The notes: generated by a model from the sequence alone, not told the origin. A stretch of DNA of 64,000 nt from Symbiodinium kawagutii (GCA_009767595.1 VSDK01020618.1:831850-895849); one strand, 5' to 3'; positions 49,753-63,976 are shown, counted from the stretch's first letter. Numbers and translations are program-made.

Positions 49753-52700
49753 TCTGCACCGTGGCAAGAGGCTAGGGGCATCAAAATTGTTTACACACCC
49801 ATTGGAAGGTTTATGCAACGAACGTTTTGGGTCAAGTGGTTGAGCAAAAACTCCGAGAAATCTTCGTAAGTACATCAACAGATCCCTCAATCTCTACCCA
49901 TTGTAGAAGAGTGTTGGCTTTGCTTCCTCACTGAGGGAAGGTCTCGAATTGTTCGTGTTCCACCCTACTGAAGTCACAAAGGCGGAAAAAGGCACATGTA
50001 GGAATTCTTTTGCTGCGTTTGCCCCAGCAGCTTGTGGCAGAGGAGGATGACCCATATTCTGGTGAGTAAAATCTGCCATGCTGACAGGTCTATCCACACT
50101 CGCACCATGAAGTGACCCCTATCTTTGGTGGGAACGAAAAGACATGTTGGAAATTTAGCCAGGAAGGCGGAGTAGCTAGTTTTGCCATTGCCAGACATTC
50201 CAAGAAGGTCCATGGCCGTTGATTGCAGCCGCACCCCAAGGTGGCAAGAACGCGATGAGATTGTTCAAGGCAACAGTGAGATTGATAAAGCATTCGGATG
50301 TGTCAGGGTGTGTTCATAAACGCCATATCCACATCCATTGATAATGAATAGGCAAACCAACGTCTTGGATGGCGATAACATTTTGGGTCATCCCATACAG
50401 CAGCAGTTGCGAACAATGCTTTAGGCAGCGTTTACCTCCATGCAGACTCCATTTCAGCCACCGTCAAAACTCCTGTAATTTAAAAGTAGTATTCGGCTGC
50501 CATGGGTTATCAGAAATCTTGAAAACATGAGGTAATCGATGGGACCTTCCCAAATAGCGATACCGATACCCCTTTTGTAATCTCTTGTATTTTTAAAGGT
50601 ACTTGGAGTATTTTACACGCAAGCGATACCCCCCAGAAAATCATAACGTGGAAAGGTGCCAAAACTCTGGTAAGCAATGGGACCTTCCCAAATTTGTGCA
50701 TGGCATTGATTTCGAACCAGAGTTTAGAAAGTCGCACATTTGGTGGATGTGTGATCTCGATCTATGAGCACCATTTTTTTGCCAAACAGCTATGTAGCCA
50801 ACATGCCATCACCAGTTTCTCGAAGTTCCATTGAACACCAGCCGAAGCTCCAGAACCGAAATTGCTGCAGATCAATTTCCCGGAAAACCGCAGCTGGTGG
50901 TATTTTTTTTGTAGCCCTCGAGCAACCGCATCCAGTGGAGATCGATCCACGTCCAAGCTGCGTGCGCGTGGCAAGTTTGAGACACCGCAACTTGTGAAGT
51001 TCCGCGTCCAGCTTCTGGAGTTGCTTTTGGAATAGTCCCTGGGACTATCAGCTTGGGTTTGGTGCCAAATCTTAGGAGAAAGGACAACTGGACATAGGTT
51101 CCGCCATGGGGTTTACACGGCCTCCGTGACACCCAAAAGAGCCAATCCCCAAGTTCATCAGCGCAATGCTTGGGAGTTGGTCCGAAAATTTCTGGAGCCA
51201 GCTCCGGATCTTAACTTGAGAGTTCTTAGGTTTTAAGAGGTGGCTGAGATGTGGCATCAACTATCAACCAATGCCTTTGGGAATCATTAGCTTAAGTGAA
51301 TATATGGTTCTTTGTAAGTTAAAAAGTTGACTAAAGAGCGGTAGTTTTGACCTCGACAAGTCACCAGTAGCCTCTGATCTCACCTGATAGCCTTGCTGCA
51401 TTTCGTGCCTCGTGGACATGTGCCAAAGCCTAGCTTTTCGCAGGGCACATGGTCCAGCCGAAAACAGAAGGCTCCTCCCCTGTTTTTTCCACCTTGCGAT
51501 GAGTTGCTTTCATGAAATGTTAATCTCAAAGTAGGATATGATTTCAGCGTGATGACCACCAGCGGCACCACCATTTGTGAGAAACCCGAGGCATTTCCTC
51601 GGCTTTTTGGTTTACCGAAATAGCGCGTTCATGAAACATGTGGTGCCGCTCTAGACGGCTATGAGGACATCATTTTGGGAGGCATCAAAGCACCGTTGTA
51701 GTTTCCATCTGAGATTGTGCCCAGGGAGCTTTGAAGGCAAACCACCCTCGCAGCAAGCCATATTATCCACTGGTGGAGTTTGAGTAGGAACTAAGCAGAA
51801 ACAAATCATATACATGAGCGTGCAAGATCTATGATTTCGACCCAAAAGATTTCAACGGCAGTAAGAATCGCTAGGGTTCCCTCCACCTTTTTTTCTTTGA
51901 AACCATGAGTTCTCGCCTTTCGGGGATTGAGCCCTTGGGCTACACGGGGATTTGATCATTGTTACAGGCACATTTTTTCACTGAGAGGCTGCAGAAGCCT
52001 GCTTCCACTAGCGCTTGGAGCAAGCGCGGCGACACATTCAGAAGATCCTTTGTCAGGCAGCTGTTTCCTTCGGTGCTCAAAGTTTCGATCCTTGAGCCGT
52101 GGAATAGGTCCGTAATGTCCCCTGTGTTCAAAACATGTCCTGCTTGTGCCAATGCGGCTCGCTGCAACCAAACTTTGAGCCAGGATGCAATCGATTTCTT
52201 TCTTTTGGTTGCACTTTGGCAGCGAATGGTTTCCAGATCATTGTTGCACCTTGCGGCTAGCAATAGTCATCCACTCCAACAAACAATATAAACAAGTCGG
52301 TCTGGAGTGGTCGGCCAGGGCCTACCCGTACTGGAAATTTATCCAACCGGATGGTTTGCATTTACATCACATGCAGCGTGGCATGAACTGAATCCTGAGC
52401 CTGTCAGCATCGAGGTCCTGTAGCAACCGCCCCAGCACTTGGTAGGACTTGCTTTTGGTCACCAGGTCCGTTTGAAGCAGTGGCCTTTTGCACACAGCCC
52501 AGGGCGTACTGGTGCAATCATCGCATCCATAAGAAGTTGCTGGAACTTTGCTGTGGTGGTTTCGGTCATGTTAGGGCGAAGCAAAGAAACTATTTTTACC
52601 TTTGTTTTTTCAGCTGCCTTATCGTTTGCAACCTTGCGCCCCCACAAAAGAGATCGATTTTGGTAGGGCATTGATGAAAACGGGTTCGGTTCCTGGTCGG

Positions 52701-55700
52701 GTTGGAACATATCCTGCTTGCCACAGCAGAGCCAACGGTTTCCGGGCAGGGGGGAGTACAGTGAGACGCAAATGCCGCTGGGGCTACCACCCGTGTTACA
52801 TCATCCAATGGTTTCTTGCGTTGGTTCATTTTGGAGTTTCAAAACACATGTCAAGAGGCCACAATACTGACGCTGTGAGCCCCTCATCGCTTGGTCTTTT
52901 GTGAGCGGCTGCCTAGTAAGCACACATGTCACCGGCTGTTTCAGGACTACATGTATGGGTAAACCAGCATGAAACAGTGAGAGAGAGTGCGCATGGATAC
53001 CTTTTTCTTGGCCACAAGCAGTGGAATGTTTTCAGTATAGTTGGTAATGTCGCTGGATGTGTCTAGGCACCGATTCCGTGGTAAATTGCCGCGCGCATAT
53101 CATTTGAGGTGGATTCAATGTGCACATGACGAAGGGTTGTGAGACTGCAGCAAACCAGAAACATCACCACTTGCTGTCACCAAATATTTACAGTGCCATA
53201 ACTGGTTCTGAAGGATAACATACCTTCCATGTCACTTTTTCCAGAAAAGAGGAACCATCATAAACCATCAACACTTCATCATTCACCATCAATAACCATC
53301 AATCAATAACCACCAATTGTTGAGGAGATTCATCATTGTACGTAGCTCAGCAAGTCTTCGCTGGCCGGCTTGAAGCCCACCAGTTGTGTCAGCGACGCTC
53401 CTTGCGTGGCAGCTCGGCCTTAGAGAGGCAGTTACTTGCGGCGTTGCCGAATGAAACAACGAGTGCAGCACCAGTACTGCATGCCATGTTAGTTGGTCAT
53501 TTGCCGGGTTGCTATTGTTTCCCCATGTCCAATCTTGGTGTCAAAAAATGTTTGGATTCAACGTATGTATGCATGTACCTTGGTTAATTGACCTTAAATC
53601 ATTATGCCATCCTTCGATTTCAGCCAAATGAATTATGTCAATACATTCGCAGAGTCCGTGGCATTTGTGAGCCAGGCAAGCCCAGTCTCCCTCTTGTTGC
53701 CTTGCATGCAAACATGACTAGAGCAGCTCGTTAGTTCAGTTGCTTCAGGTGCCTCACGGTGAATGGAAGGAAAATCGACGGAAGACCTGATTGGAAAAAA
53801 AACCTGCAGAAGACCATGCAAGACTCACCCCTTGATGCCGTCATATTTGGAACCGACGCATCCACTTCTTTCTTGCCATGATGCTTGAGTCAATTTTTGG
53901 TCCACCAGTGACTACAGCCAGTGTTGCTTTGCCGTGGCACGGCGTAGCTCCCACCTGACCCTGGTGTCATGAATGTGTATTCCTTAGACTTTGGGCCACG
54001 TGGCTCATGGGGCGCGCTGGTGGGAGACTGGTGGAAGACCGGTGGACCTGCAATTTGGCAATCTCACAATTTGGGTTGAAGGCAACCACCCTCAATGTGG
54101 GCTTCGCGTAATTTCGAGATGTGACAGTTCCTTGTGATGGATTGCCCTTGGCAATCAATCTCATGGATCAAATTTCCACAACCCTGCACCCACCTTAGGT
54201 TTGTGAACCCAGCTATTTCCACGTCACTTCCATGCAATTTCCGATACCATGGGTTCGTTAGACAGTGATTTGTTTTGGACTCGGAAGGCTAGGCCAACCA
54301 ACAATAGCCAACCAGAACATGGCTATATCCAACCTTGTAGTTTCAAAAGCACACGAGCATTGGCCGCATGGAAAATAGACAGGATCACTAAAAACAATTG
54401 GAGTGGTTTCTTCCAAAATTCACCTTCAACCTAGCATTTCAATACGTACGGGTAGGTTCTCCTATTTTTACCCCGATGGCCCAGCTTCATTGTTGTTGGC
54501 TCGGGCATGCTCGGGCGTTGGTAGCGCTTCAAACGACCTTTCTATGAAACGACGCAACTTGTCTAGGCCAAGCTGCCTAGTTCCGTCTCCCGCACCTTGT
54601 CAAAAGCTGGCTAGTGTTGTTCAACCTTTTGTCGCCCGAATCATCAGATTCATAGAGCCAACTGTTAGAAAGATCAAAAGGATCGACACTGGATATGGGA
54701 AGCTCGCTGGTTTCCCCACAGCCCGCAATCTTCACAAGCGTTTCTTTTCAACCCACGGCCCAATCGTATTCGCAGCTCAGCATTGTGGGTTTCACAGATG
54801 GCTTGGCAAAACTTTGTGAGTGCCGGCCATTCCAACCACAAGGCCTATGCACAATCATGCTTGTGGTCGGCGGGCCGCATTCTGGTGTCATCGGTTGCCG
54901 CGGACCCGGTCCAAGTTTAATTGACGTCATGTACCGGGTTGAGATTCCCTATCCTGACCAAACTGCAGATAGTCCTGACACCAAACAACATCCCACCATT
55001 GTTTCCAGGCTTAGAGCTCCAAGTTCAAGTCGCTCAAGGATGGCACCTGCCGTTGCAAGTGCTGGTGGTGGCACCTTGCGGGGTCCTCGTTCTGCCTTGG
55101 CATTTGGCGTTCATCCTCGAGTTTGTTGCGTGCCTTGGGGCCCGTTCTTCAGCGCTTGAAGAGCCAAATTATTGGGTTGGTGGAAGATGGGCAAGGGGTG
55201 CGTTTCAGCATGAGCCCAGTGAGCAAGAGCTTGCCATAGTTCGTATCCAGAGAACAAGTTTTCGCGATCCACGGGATTCGAAAAAAAATGGCTCATCACT
55301 TTGCCTGGGCCAGGTCACGGCGCGGAATTTATGACAGAAATAGAGCTTTAGGAATTGTGCCATACATAGTGGCATTATGTTTTGTTTTCTGTCGCCAGAT
55401 TTGCTTCGCACAACCTGGAGATGTGGCGCAGATGGTTCCAGGATCCTTGTAGTTTCAGCCGTTGGCTTCCACAGAATCAGGGCTTGGGGAATAGAGCCCT
55501 GACACCAACAGCTTTCAATTTTCCAGCGTCCAAACGCATTGAATGACAGCCGCTTATTCTTTACACCAGCCCAAAGACGTCTGCACTGTGGCTATGTAGA
55601 ATTGTTTCCGAAACCATTGGTGTATGATGTTGGCCACGCTCTTGCAGATGGCGACATTGCATTTGCAACTGGAGCCTTCATCCCAGATTGTGGGAGTTCC

Positions 55701-57975
55701 TTCGCGGCCCCGTTTAGTTTAGAAAATGATGCGAGAATATGTGCGATTTCTTGGTGCAGCCAATGCTCCTGACCCACTTTTTTTCACAAGATCGTATCAC
55801 AATGGTTTGCTGATCGACACAGACCCGACCACCTTGAAGTGAATTCAAGGGCACAATGAAAACAGCAGTTGGCGTGCTTTGTTTTTTCATATTCCCAAAA
55901 GTGACTCGGCTTGCAATCCGCATCAATTTTTCCACGCAGAGGGAAGCGCTGCAACACACATGTCGAAACCCCAGAAAGACATTCCCCTTGCAGCTCGACG
56001 GTCCCCTTCTACCTGAGAGATCACAAAACTTCCGCCCACTGGTCAGCAGTCGCCCAGTCAAGTGTGGTTCTGGTCATTGCGCACAACACTGTGAATGTTT
56101 CAGGGCTAGCGCTACATCACAGATCCTTAGTGCAGAACCACCATTGGTTTCCACAAGCACCCGCAGACATGGCACCACCATCTAGCCTTTTGATGGCCAC
56201 ATTTCTGCTGTTGGACACGTCCAAGGTAAACTTCCTTGACTCCTCCAGGTGATGTCTCATCCCAACTACATTCCTTTTGTTATCTTTAAATCTGGATATT
56301 CTGGCTAGATTCTGGGCCCACAAACTCAAAATAGCTTTCAGGGTTGCCTTACTTTTGGTGCATGATGCGCCTGCGGCAAAGTTGAAACCATTGCCTGCTT
56401 GAGATGATAACCACAGTTGGAGCAACAGGTTTAGCCAATCCATTGCCTCAAGAGTTTTTACGTGGAACGCGGAAATATTTTTTGCTAATCCAAAATTGTG
56501 CCCATACATATTTTGCTTGTCGCAAAAAAGTTTTTTCGCCAATCACCCTTGACACAAATCACTTATTGTCGGACCAACGCTTGCTGGCAGAAGCGTCCGG
56601 CAACCGTACAAAAACCATTTGTTTCCATGCCCAAATGCTTTGTGAGATCCGGTCTCGTCATGTTTGAGAATGACTGGTGCAGAACTACATCATGGGCACG
56701 CTTGGGGTGGTGCAGGACGTGTTGCACTTCATAGGTAGCAAGAACTATGTGATGCAAAAATATAAGATTTTGTCCAAGAAACATGCGCGCTCCCAAAACT
56801 TGACTATGTGCGGTAGGTGCCAACCCCAAAGATCACCCCGACATAGCTGAATTTTATGCACATGTGTTTGCACAACCTTGGTATTTTCGCCACTGGGCAC
56901 AGAGCTTTGACGCTAATTTCAGTGGTGTTTCCTGAGTTTACCACGACTTGGCGATGTTTTCCTTGGCTCAGGTGCCACCCCAGTGCATCGAGGGAAGAGA
57001 AAACATGTGAGCGGTTGCTAGAGCACTTGAGCAGTTGGGTGGTGGTATCCCTTGAGAACCCTGGAGTCACTTCTGGTTAGCCCATTGAAAACTAACATTT
57101 GGGATGTTTTGTGGTATCCATTTGATGGACACTGAAAGTTGCACATGCATGTCTTGGCGTTTGGAGTGCGGGCCCAGCTTTGGCATTTTTGTTTGAATGT
57201 TGTTGAGTTTTTGTTTTGTATTTTCGGCTTAGTTTGAACTCTGGATCTCTGGCCGGGTACCAATGACTCATGAATGGTTCCTTTCAACCAAACTACCCCT
57301 TTCAATACTGCCATCCTACGGCTACAAGAAGCTTTGGTCCAGCGAGTAAGTATTGTGTTTCTACAGTTTTTGACCTCATGGTTTCAGTGTTGTTATGTCA
57401 AGAAATGGAAGATTTGTGAATTGTGTAAGGGGAAACCGGGGTTGAAACATCTTAACCATGGGACTTACTTCAAACCTTCTGTATCTGAACATGGTCGTTC
57501 TCAGCCATCCCGCAGGGTTCTTGTTGTTGTGGTTGGTGATAATGACAGGCAGCTACAAATTGCCCACTGGCATAGGTAGCAGCGGAGTTGCCACTTCACC
57601 CAGAAAATCCTTGCATAGAATCACCAGACTGGCCATGAGAAGCGTCGTTTTGCCGCTGCGATGGAGTCGTAAGGCTGTTCCGACATGTTCAGCCGTGACC
57701 AAGTTATGAGCACAAGTGATTACGCGCATCTTCGCAAAAGATGGAACACCACCTAGAGGGTGACCATCTATAGTATGATTATATGAACACCATCTAACTA
57801 CGCCGTACGCCATGGACCAATATGGACATGGTCACGAAGTTGAATGCATTTTGGTACATGTTGCTTACATCAGATGAAGTAACCAACATGTTCGTTGGCC
57901 AATGCTATCTACGTATTCTGCACCTAGGAATGGCCAATGATTTGTTTTGATTGCTTAGCGAGTTACATGACTGAC
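49753..57975. other. Host region, possibly holding decayed minus-strand coding sequence
   Basis: No gene can be named. Minus-strand open stretches between about 55.7 and 57.8 kb look protein-like but are split by stops and frame changes: 55714-56061, 56117-56542 (ATLKAILSLWAQNLARISRF), 56804-57070 (LGWHLSQGKHRQVVVNSGNT) and 57553-57813. They could be remains of a retroelement or gene. GGGACCTTCCCAAAT is repeated at about 50540 and 50680. The rest shows nothing I can support. Confidence 0.25.
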
Positions 57976-58094
57976 ATGGCAGTGGGTCAAAACCCTGTAC
58001 CCCTGGCTCCCCTATCATTAGCCATTGTTTTCTCTATGATTTTTGGTGATTATTCCCCACCATTGGTTGGTTCAAAACCTTGACCCAGCTCGCC
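57976..58094. repeat. Family 3 inverted-repeat element (opposite orientation)
   Basis: Starts TGGCAGTGGGTCAAAACCCT and ends GGTTGGTTCAAAACCTTGAC, the reverse complement of the other copies. Confidence 0.6.
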
Positions 58095-58992
58095 ACATGA
58101 CTCTGTAGGCTTGTTTCAATGGGAACCCCTGCTGGAGCTCAGCTACTACCAGCTACCGAGAAAGCTGAGCATGTGGTAGTTCACATGCTCAAGGTGATAC
58201 CATCATCAACTAACTTAGGTGAGTTACCAACCATTAGAACCCCATCATCTACCATCATCAGCTGACTAAGCAGTTGCAGTAGTTTTTGTTGATTGATGAT
58301 GGAATGGGATTACCTGATCGATCTATCATCATGCGCTTCAGGGAAGGGACGAACTGTTGTGTTCGGTCGTGTTGCTCGGTGGATAGGTTGATAAAAGGAG
58401 CAATGACCGTTGATACTTGGTATACAACATGATACAGCTTAAAAAAAATGATCATCATGTATGGGTTGGTGGGTGTGCTGAGAGACCATATAATTCGATA
58501 ATTTGCATACATTATATCATATCTATTTAAATATACATCAAAGCAACAACCACAACAAAAATAAGAACAACAAGCAGCAGCAGCAGCACCACCACCACCA
58601 CCAACAGCAACATCACCACACCTGTGCGGTTCAATGTTTTCATGCATGGTTGCGATGCGTTGTTACCGCGATGTTTTTTCACATCTGGCAGACCTGTGGT
58701 GGTTTTTGATGGTTCGGAGTTCCACCCTACTTCCAACTCCCCTTTGGTCTTAGTAATGGTTCATGGTGATTACTAGTGATCAATGGCTTTGAATGGGATT
58801 ATTCGGATGAATAATGATTGTCATTGATGATGAGTGACGGTTGATGATTACCATGAGCCCCCAGTTGTGCCCCTAAAAAAGAAGCCGGTTTTGACCCTCC
58901 AAAATATGGGTTATAACTAAGTTACAACCTATAACAATGATGGTGATCTGGGGGCCAATGTAGATCCAATGAGTTTTATGAACATTGTAGAC

Positions 58993-59089
58993 TCGTTGGT
59001 GGTTTGATTGACATATTTTGTTTTCCCCAATGGTTTGGGAAGGTTGGTTGACTCATATTTTTTGGAGGGGTGGTTCAACCACCAACCAG
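58993..59089. repeat. Family 2 inverted-repeat element
   Basis: Starts TCGTTGGTGGTTTGATTGAC and ends GGTTCAACCACCAACCAG. Confidence 0.6.
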
Positions 59090-61433
59090 TAGAGTATTAT
59101 ATCCATCGACGTGTGTTGTGCTGACCCTTTACGTTGCATATTAGAGAGTTGGAAGTTTGCCCAAGACTTGTGATCAGGATCCAGAGCCACCTTTTTCACC
59201 TTTGTACTTGTTGGATGTGGATGTCAGCAATGATGATCCGTCAACCCAGCGGTGTCAATGCCAATGGTTGCGCCATGTTGACTTAACAAACGAAGTATCC
59301 ACAACATGGGACTTCCGTCAAAACCTGACAACTGTTGTCATGAATCATTACGATTCGTTCCATTGATTTCCAAGGTTGAATCCTCGCGTCATGAACAATT
59401 ATAATGGTGAATATGTGCGAATCATCATTTACATTGATGTTTATCATGATCAGAAACTAAAGTTCCATCAGAAACAGCTAAGACACCATCAATTGATCGT
59501 CGTCAACCCACATTTGCGGGGCCCAACGGGATTCAACGCTTGAATGTAGCCAGGCGCTTTGCGGGCTCGTGGCAGCTTCTGCAATTTTCGTGCCGCCCTT
59601 AGTCCTTGGGCTGGACAATGCCAAGCAATGTCGTGACTTGGTACCGGGTTTCCCCAGGATTCCCCAGTTTCCCCAAGTTTCCCCAGTTTCCCCAAAGTTT
59701 TCCCATGTTTCTTTTGGCTCCGTTTTTCCTGGATCAGGGGCACCCACATTGATATATGCTCCTCCACGTTCGGACAAGAGTTCAGGTGAGCAGTTGTCAG
59801 CAAGCGTATTTGAAGTGCAGCCCCAGGGATCGTAACTGGTAACATGGACAGGGGCTTAGCTCAGCTACCTTACAGATCTCATAACCATAGTGACCTCACC
59901 CTAGCTATATGTCGAGGTATCAGAAAGTACCTGGACTACAAAGGTTGGTGAAACAAGTCCCAAGATGTCGTAGAACTAGGTAAGTGGATATCCGAATATG
60001 CCAAGAAGCCCTGATGTATCATGACAACTATTGTGAATCGTTATCATCAACCAAGGATTATGCCTACATGCAAATGATTGTGAATAATCGTTGCTAATCA
60101 AGTGCATGCCCATGATTATTATTGTGAATCATGCTTGTCCGACCACAGATGTTTACCTATGATGACGTTTGAGAATATTTGTTTTAAATCAATTATTTTG
60201 CCTGTAGCAATGATGGTTAATTAATTAATCATGATTATCAACCAAGTATTTTGCCTATGACAAGTAATTGTTGTGAACCATGATGTTCAACCAATTATTC
60301 TGCCCACATGATTTGTGTGAATCAGAATCATTATATTCTGCCAAATATTATACCTATGGTGATTATGGTGATTGTTGTGAATCCGTCTTATCCAATCAAG
60401 TATGATACCTATGATCCAAGCAGTATTCCTTTGATGACTATTATAACCCTTACTCAATAGATATTATCCAACCAAGTCGTGTGCCAACTACCTTTGCATG
60501 GTGATTCTGACCTTTGGAAACATCATTGTCAACCAAGCATCAAATGTCAATCATCCAAGCAACAGGTTTTCTGCAAGAATCTCGCAACGATTACAATGTT
60601 GAATCGTGCCAGGGATATATGGACAACCCTGACAAGCTTGCCATGGACCTTACTGAGGGTAGAAACAACCTTCTATTCCTAGGCTCTGCTGCTGGTGATC
60701 TCAAACAATTTTCAAAGTTGGCGATGACTATCCGAATGTACGCAGATTTCTTTAGAGTACCACTAACCATCCCCGAGCATCCTTGGCCGTGAGTAACCAT
60801 CACTAAATCATTATGAATCATGATTGACCGTTATCAAGTGGCACCAATCACCGCAAACCATCAATTATCCATCACTAAGGTTGATTGACCATCACTAGCC
60901 ATCACTAGCCATCACTAAGCATCCACGGCTGCGTGATTCTGAGGTCTGCACTGTTTGGCACAGCCGGAAATGTTTGAATTTTCTGACTGGAAGCAGCGCT
61001 GGGCTCTTGGGGGCTGAGCCGACAAGGTTCAGTGAAAAGCTGGTCAATCAGAGGGGTCCCAAAGCGAAGCGTCATGTACCCTTGGCCCCCAAAACTAATT
61101 TTTTTTATGGCTTATAAGTTATCAGCCATATTTTGGAGGGTGAAGACTCAGTACCCAGCATTTTTGAGGGTTTCAGGGTCTCGTGGTAGTATTTGCTGGG
61201 ATCCTTTGGTGAGTTCTGATGGGTTTTATGTGTGTTTTATTGAAGACAGGGAACCAGGCAAAAGCGAATTTCCTGGCCATTGATGTTGAGCGATGGTAGA
61301 TGGTGCTTGAATCCATGATCCCACATCGGATGTTTGATGGTCAGCGATGGTTGACCAATCTCATCATGTGTACCAGGTCCAGAGTGTCCGAGAATCTCAT
61401 CCTTCGCTGTTGTAGCAGGTGCGAGTTCCCCTA

Positions 61434-61538
61434 TATGGCGGTTTCGTGAAATAGGGGACACCCAAAATGGTTGGTTTGATATTATAAATGATTAATAATG
61501 GATGATTTGGGGATCCCCTTAATTTAAGAAACACCCGT
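61434..61538. repeat. Family 1 inverted-repeat element
   Basis: Starts TATGGCGGTTTCGTGAAATA and ends CCTTAATTTAAGAAACACCC. The inner bases GGTTGGTTTGATATTATAAA match the copy at 31913. Confidence 0.6.
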
Positions 61539-62119
61539 AAATACACAAAAGCTACCGATGGTTGATGCTAAGCGATGGTGTTTTGTTGAAAATGATGGGT
61601 AGTCATGTCGATTGATATTGTTGATATAGGGTAAATAGTGATGTTTCTCTGTTTTTTTGTTCAGGATGACTGCTGCTGTTTGTTGCATGGTGTTGATTCA
61701 TGTGCAGTTGCTGATGGCGGTGACAAAAGGTTGATGGTTGTTCATGATGGGGCCCGCAATGATCATTGTGCATGATCGTTTGATCATGACTTTGAGATCA
61801 CCAAGTACAGGGATCAATAGGCACGCAGAAGAACAAGAGAAAAAGAGATAGCAAGTATCAGTGATCATTAAGAAGAAGAATCAGGATGGATAGAAAAAGT
61901 GAGAAAGAAGTAGCTAGGCGGCTGCAAAAGGCAGAATTACAGCGTGGATGCTGGCAACCCTCCGGTCCCGCCGCGCATTTCGAACATATACATATACAGA
62001 CATATTTTACGGCCCCTTGAAGAACCCAGTCCTTTTCTTCCTTTGCATGGGCCCTGATGGTGTGGCTGCACTGCTTGCTAATGATCAATGTCACGAACAA
62101 AACAAGCTAATTACACACA

Positions 62120-62226
62120 TACAGTGGTTTCTTGAAATGGGGGCATCCCCAAATCATCCAAGTGTAGTGATTCTCTGCAATCAATCATCCATTTTGGAGG
62201 TCCCCTATTTTGAGAAACACCCATAT
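62120..62226. repeat. Family 1 inverted-repeat element
   Basis: Starts TACAGTGGTTTCTTGAAATG and ends CTATTTTGAGAAACACCCAT. Confidence 0.65.
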
Positions 62227-63279
62227 GTTTTCAACCGTCAACTCTCCTCATGAGATGTCAAGCGCCTGCCGTCCGCCCTCCACTTGAGGTGGTAGCAGTA
62301 AGAAATCCCGAGTTTATGGTCGCGGGGTTGCCCGAGGATTTCAGCCTGTTGGCCAATGTTGCATAGCCGTAGGGCAGTTTTTGGCCACTGGCCCACCTCT
62401 TTGATCTTTGTTATAGGGTGGTTTACAAGCTGCTGCTCTTTAATTAGGTTCAATGCTGGTAAGTAAGGATTAAAAGGATGAATAATGATCCAGACTGGAC
62501 CCCATTGCTCTTGTCACATTTTCAGCCATCTCACATTGGTAGTGGCTATATCAATGTGTATTTTTTTGTTCACATTCCATGGTGTGTTAAAAGACAGGTT
62601 AACTCCGTGGTTTCAGGAAAGGCTCACTATGCCAAGCACTATTGTCTAGTTGGGCTGCATGAGTCATGAATGGTTGTTCATTCAGGTGTTTGCGACTATC
62701 AGGCGTGGATCATCAATCCATATCCGTGCAGGCTGACAACCACAACATAAGTTCTGCCGATAGCTGATGACCACAACCCAATATGATTCAAAAAATTGAC
62801 ATTTCATGGCGGGTCACATTCTCCGGCTCAGCTAGCCTTGGGGCACTGCCAACCATAGAATTCTCTACGCCACGAAGTCACGTGGTTTCTCAGCAGTTCT
62901 TGAGTCGTCATAGATGATTGGACCTGGACACTTCGTCGCAACAGAGGGCAGTGGTTGAGCCTAAGGCGCGACCTAACCCGCAACACTTGCGTAATTCACA
63001 GGCGCGGGGAGCCTGGATGATTTGGCAGAGAGTGTCTCGAAAACACAGTCGCCAACAGAAACTTGTGAGTTTCAACTTGGTCAAGTGTAGCAAACTTGCG
63101 TTTTATTTGAAAAAGGAAGGAGCGTTGAAACATGACACAATTCAACTTGCAACATGTATTGGTTCACCTTTTCTTAATCACAGATTGCCAAGACAAGGAT
63201 CTAAAGAAATGTCGCAGATACAATGTCACAGCCATGTCAGCTGCTTTTGAATTGCCGCAGCTTCAGCATCTCAATTACC

Positions 63280-63976
63280 ATGTCGCTGCAGGGCCGAACC
63301 GTTTTTCCCCGCCCTGCGCTGCAGGTGCCGCAGCCCCAGCGCCATGTGGCCAAGGTGGGTGCCAGCTATGCCAGCGCTGCCCCCAGCGCTAGTGCGGTGG
63401 CCACCATGAGCACCGCCCTGCTGTGCTCGACCCGGAAATCCAAGGTGCACCGGGCGCGTGGCGTGTCCAAAGTGCGCAGCTCCATCGTGCGGTGCGCTGA
63501 GGGTGAGGCAGCTCCCTTGTTGGCGGAAGCCAAAGCTGCAGCGGAAGCAGCGAAGTTGCAGCTGGAAGCTGCGACTCGGATGCATCATCTGCTCCAACTG
63601 CGGATGGGTTTCTGTTTCGTGGGACCACTGAAGTGTGTTAGCCATCTTCCAACGAGCCACCCCCATCCCACCAACCATCCCATCTCCACCCCCATCCCCC
63701 ACCAACCACCCCACCCAACCACCCCAACCACCACCCCCATCCCCATCCCATCCCCAAGGCCAACCGCCGCGCCGAAGCCGACGAGCTGCGTAAGGCCACG
63801 GCTGTGGCCCAGCGCAGGGAGCGCGCGGTGCGGCTCCTGGGCAGCGAGGAGGTCGTGGGCATCGGTCTGCCGGAGCTCATGGCGCGGCTGCAGGAGGAGG
63901 GCACCACGGTGAGCGGCGAGCAGGGCCTCAGCCTGGCGCATGCCATGGGATTTGACGAGGAACCCTACTTCTTCAG
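63280..63976 (+). CDS. Probable plastid-targeted protein, first two exons (partial)
   Basis: Exon 1 starts at the ATG at 63280 (an ATG in the same frame at 63223 is possible) and ends near 63567. Exon 2 is 63759-63976, after CCCCAAG and before CTTCAG/GTGGGG. The intron is a CCA/CCCCAT-rich tract. The best junction uses a GC donor (GGAA/GCTGCG), which keeps frame and joins KLQLE to ANRRAEADELRKA; a GT donor further on cannot be excluded. The N-terminus is Ser/Ala/Arg-rich like a transit peptide, then a helical EAKAAAEAAKLQLE segment and RAVRLLGSEEVVGIGLPELM. I associate this pattern with plastid proteins of dinoflagellates. The rest of the gene is off the right edge. Confidence 0.6.

Larger units (their letters stand above)
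58095..63222. other. Host region, non-coding as far as can be seen
   Basis: This region has a GCA/CAC microsatellite at about 58574-58607, TTTCCCCAG/TTTCCCCAA tandem units at about 59646-59707, AT-rich simple sequence at 60000-60900, and listed inverted-repeat elements. CCCCAGGGATCGTAACTGG at about 59821 recurs in inverted form at about 23928, and imperfectly at about 31797 and 38995. No gene is supported. Confidence 0.35.

Noticed and set aside
61360-61385. ACCAGGTCCAGA, a small-subunit rRNA-like word
   Set aside because: Only 12 bases match and neighbouring bases do not; not enough for an rRNA call.
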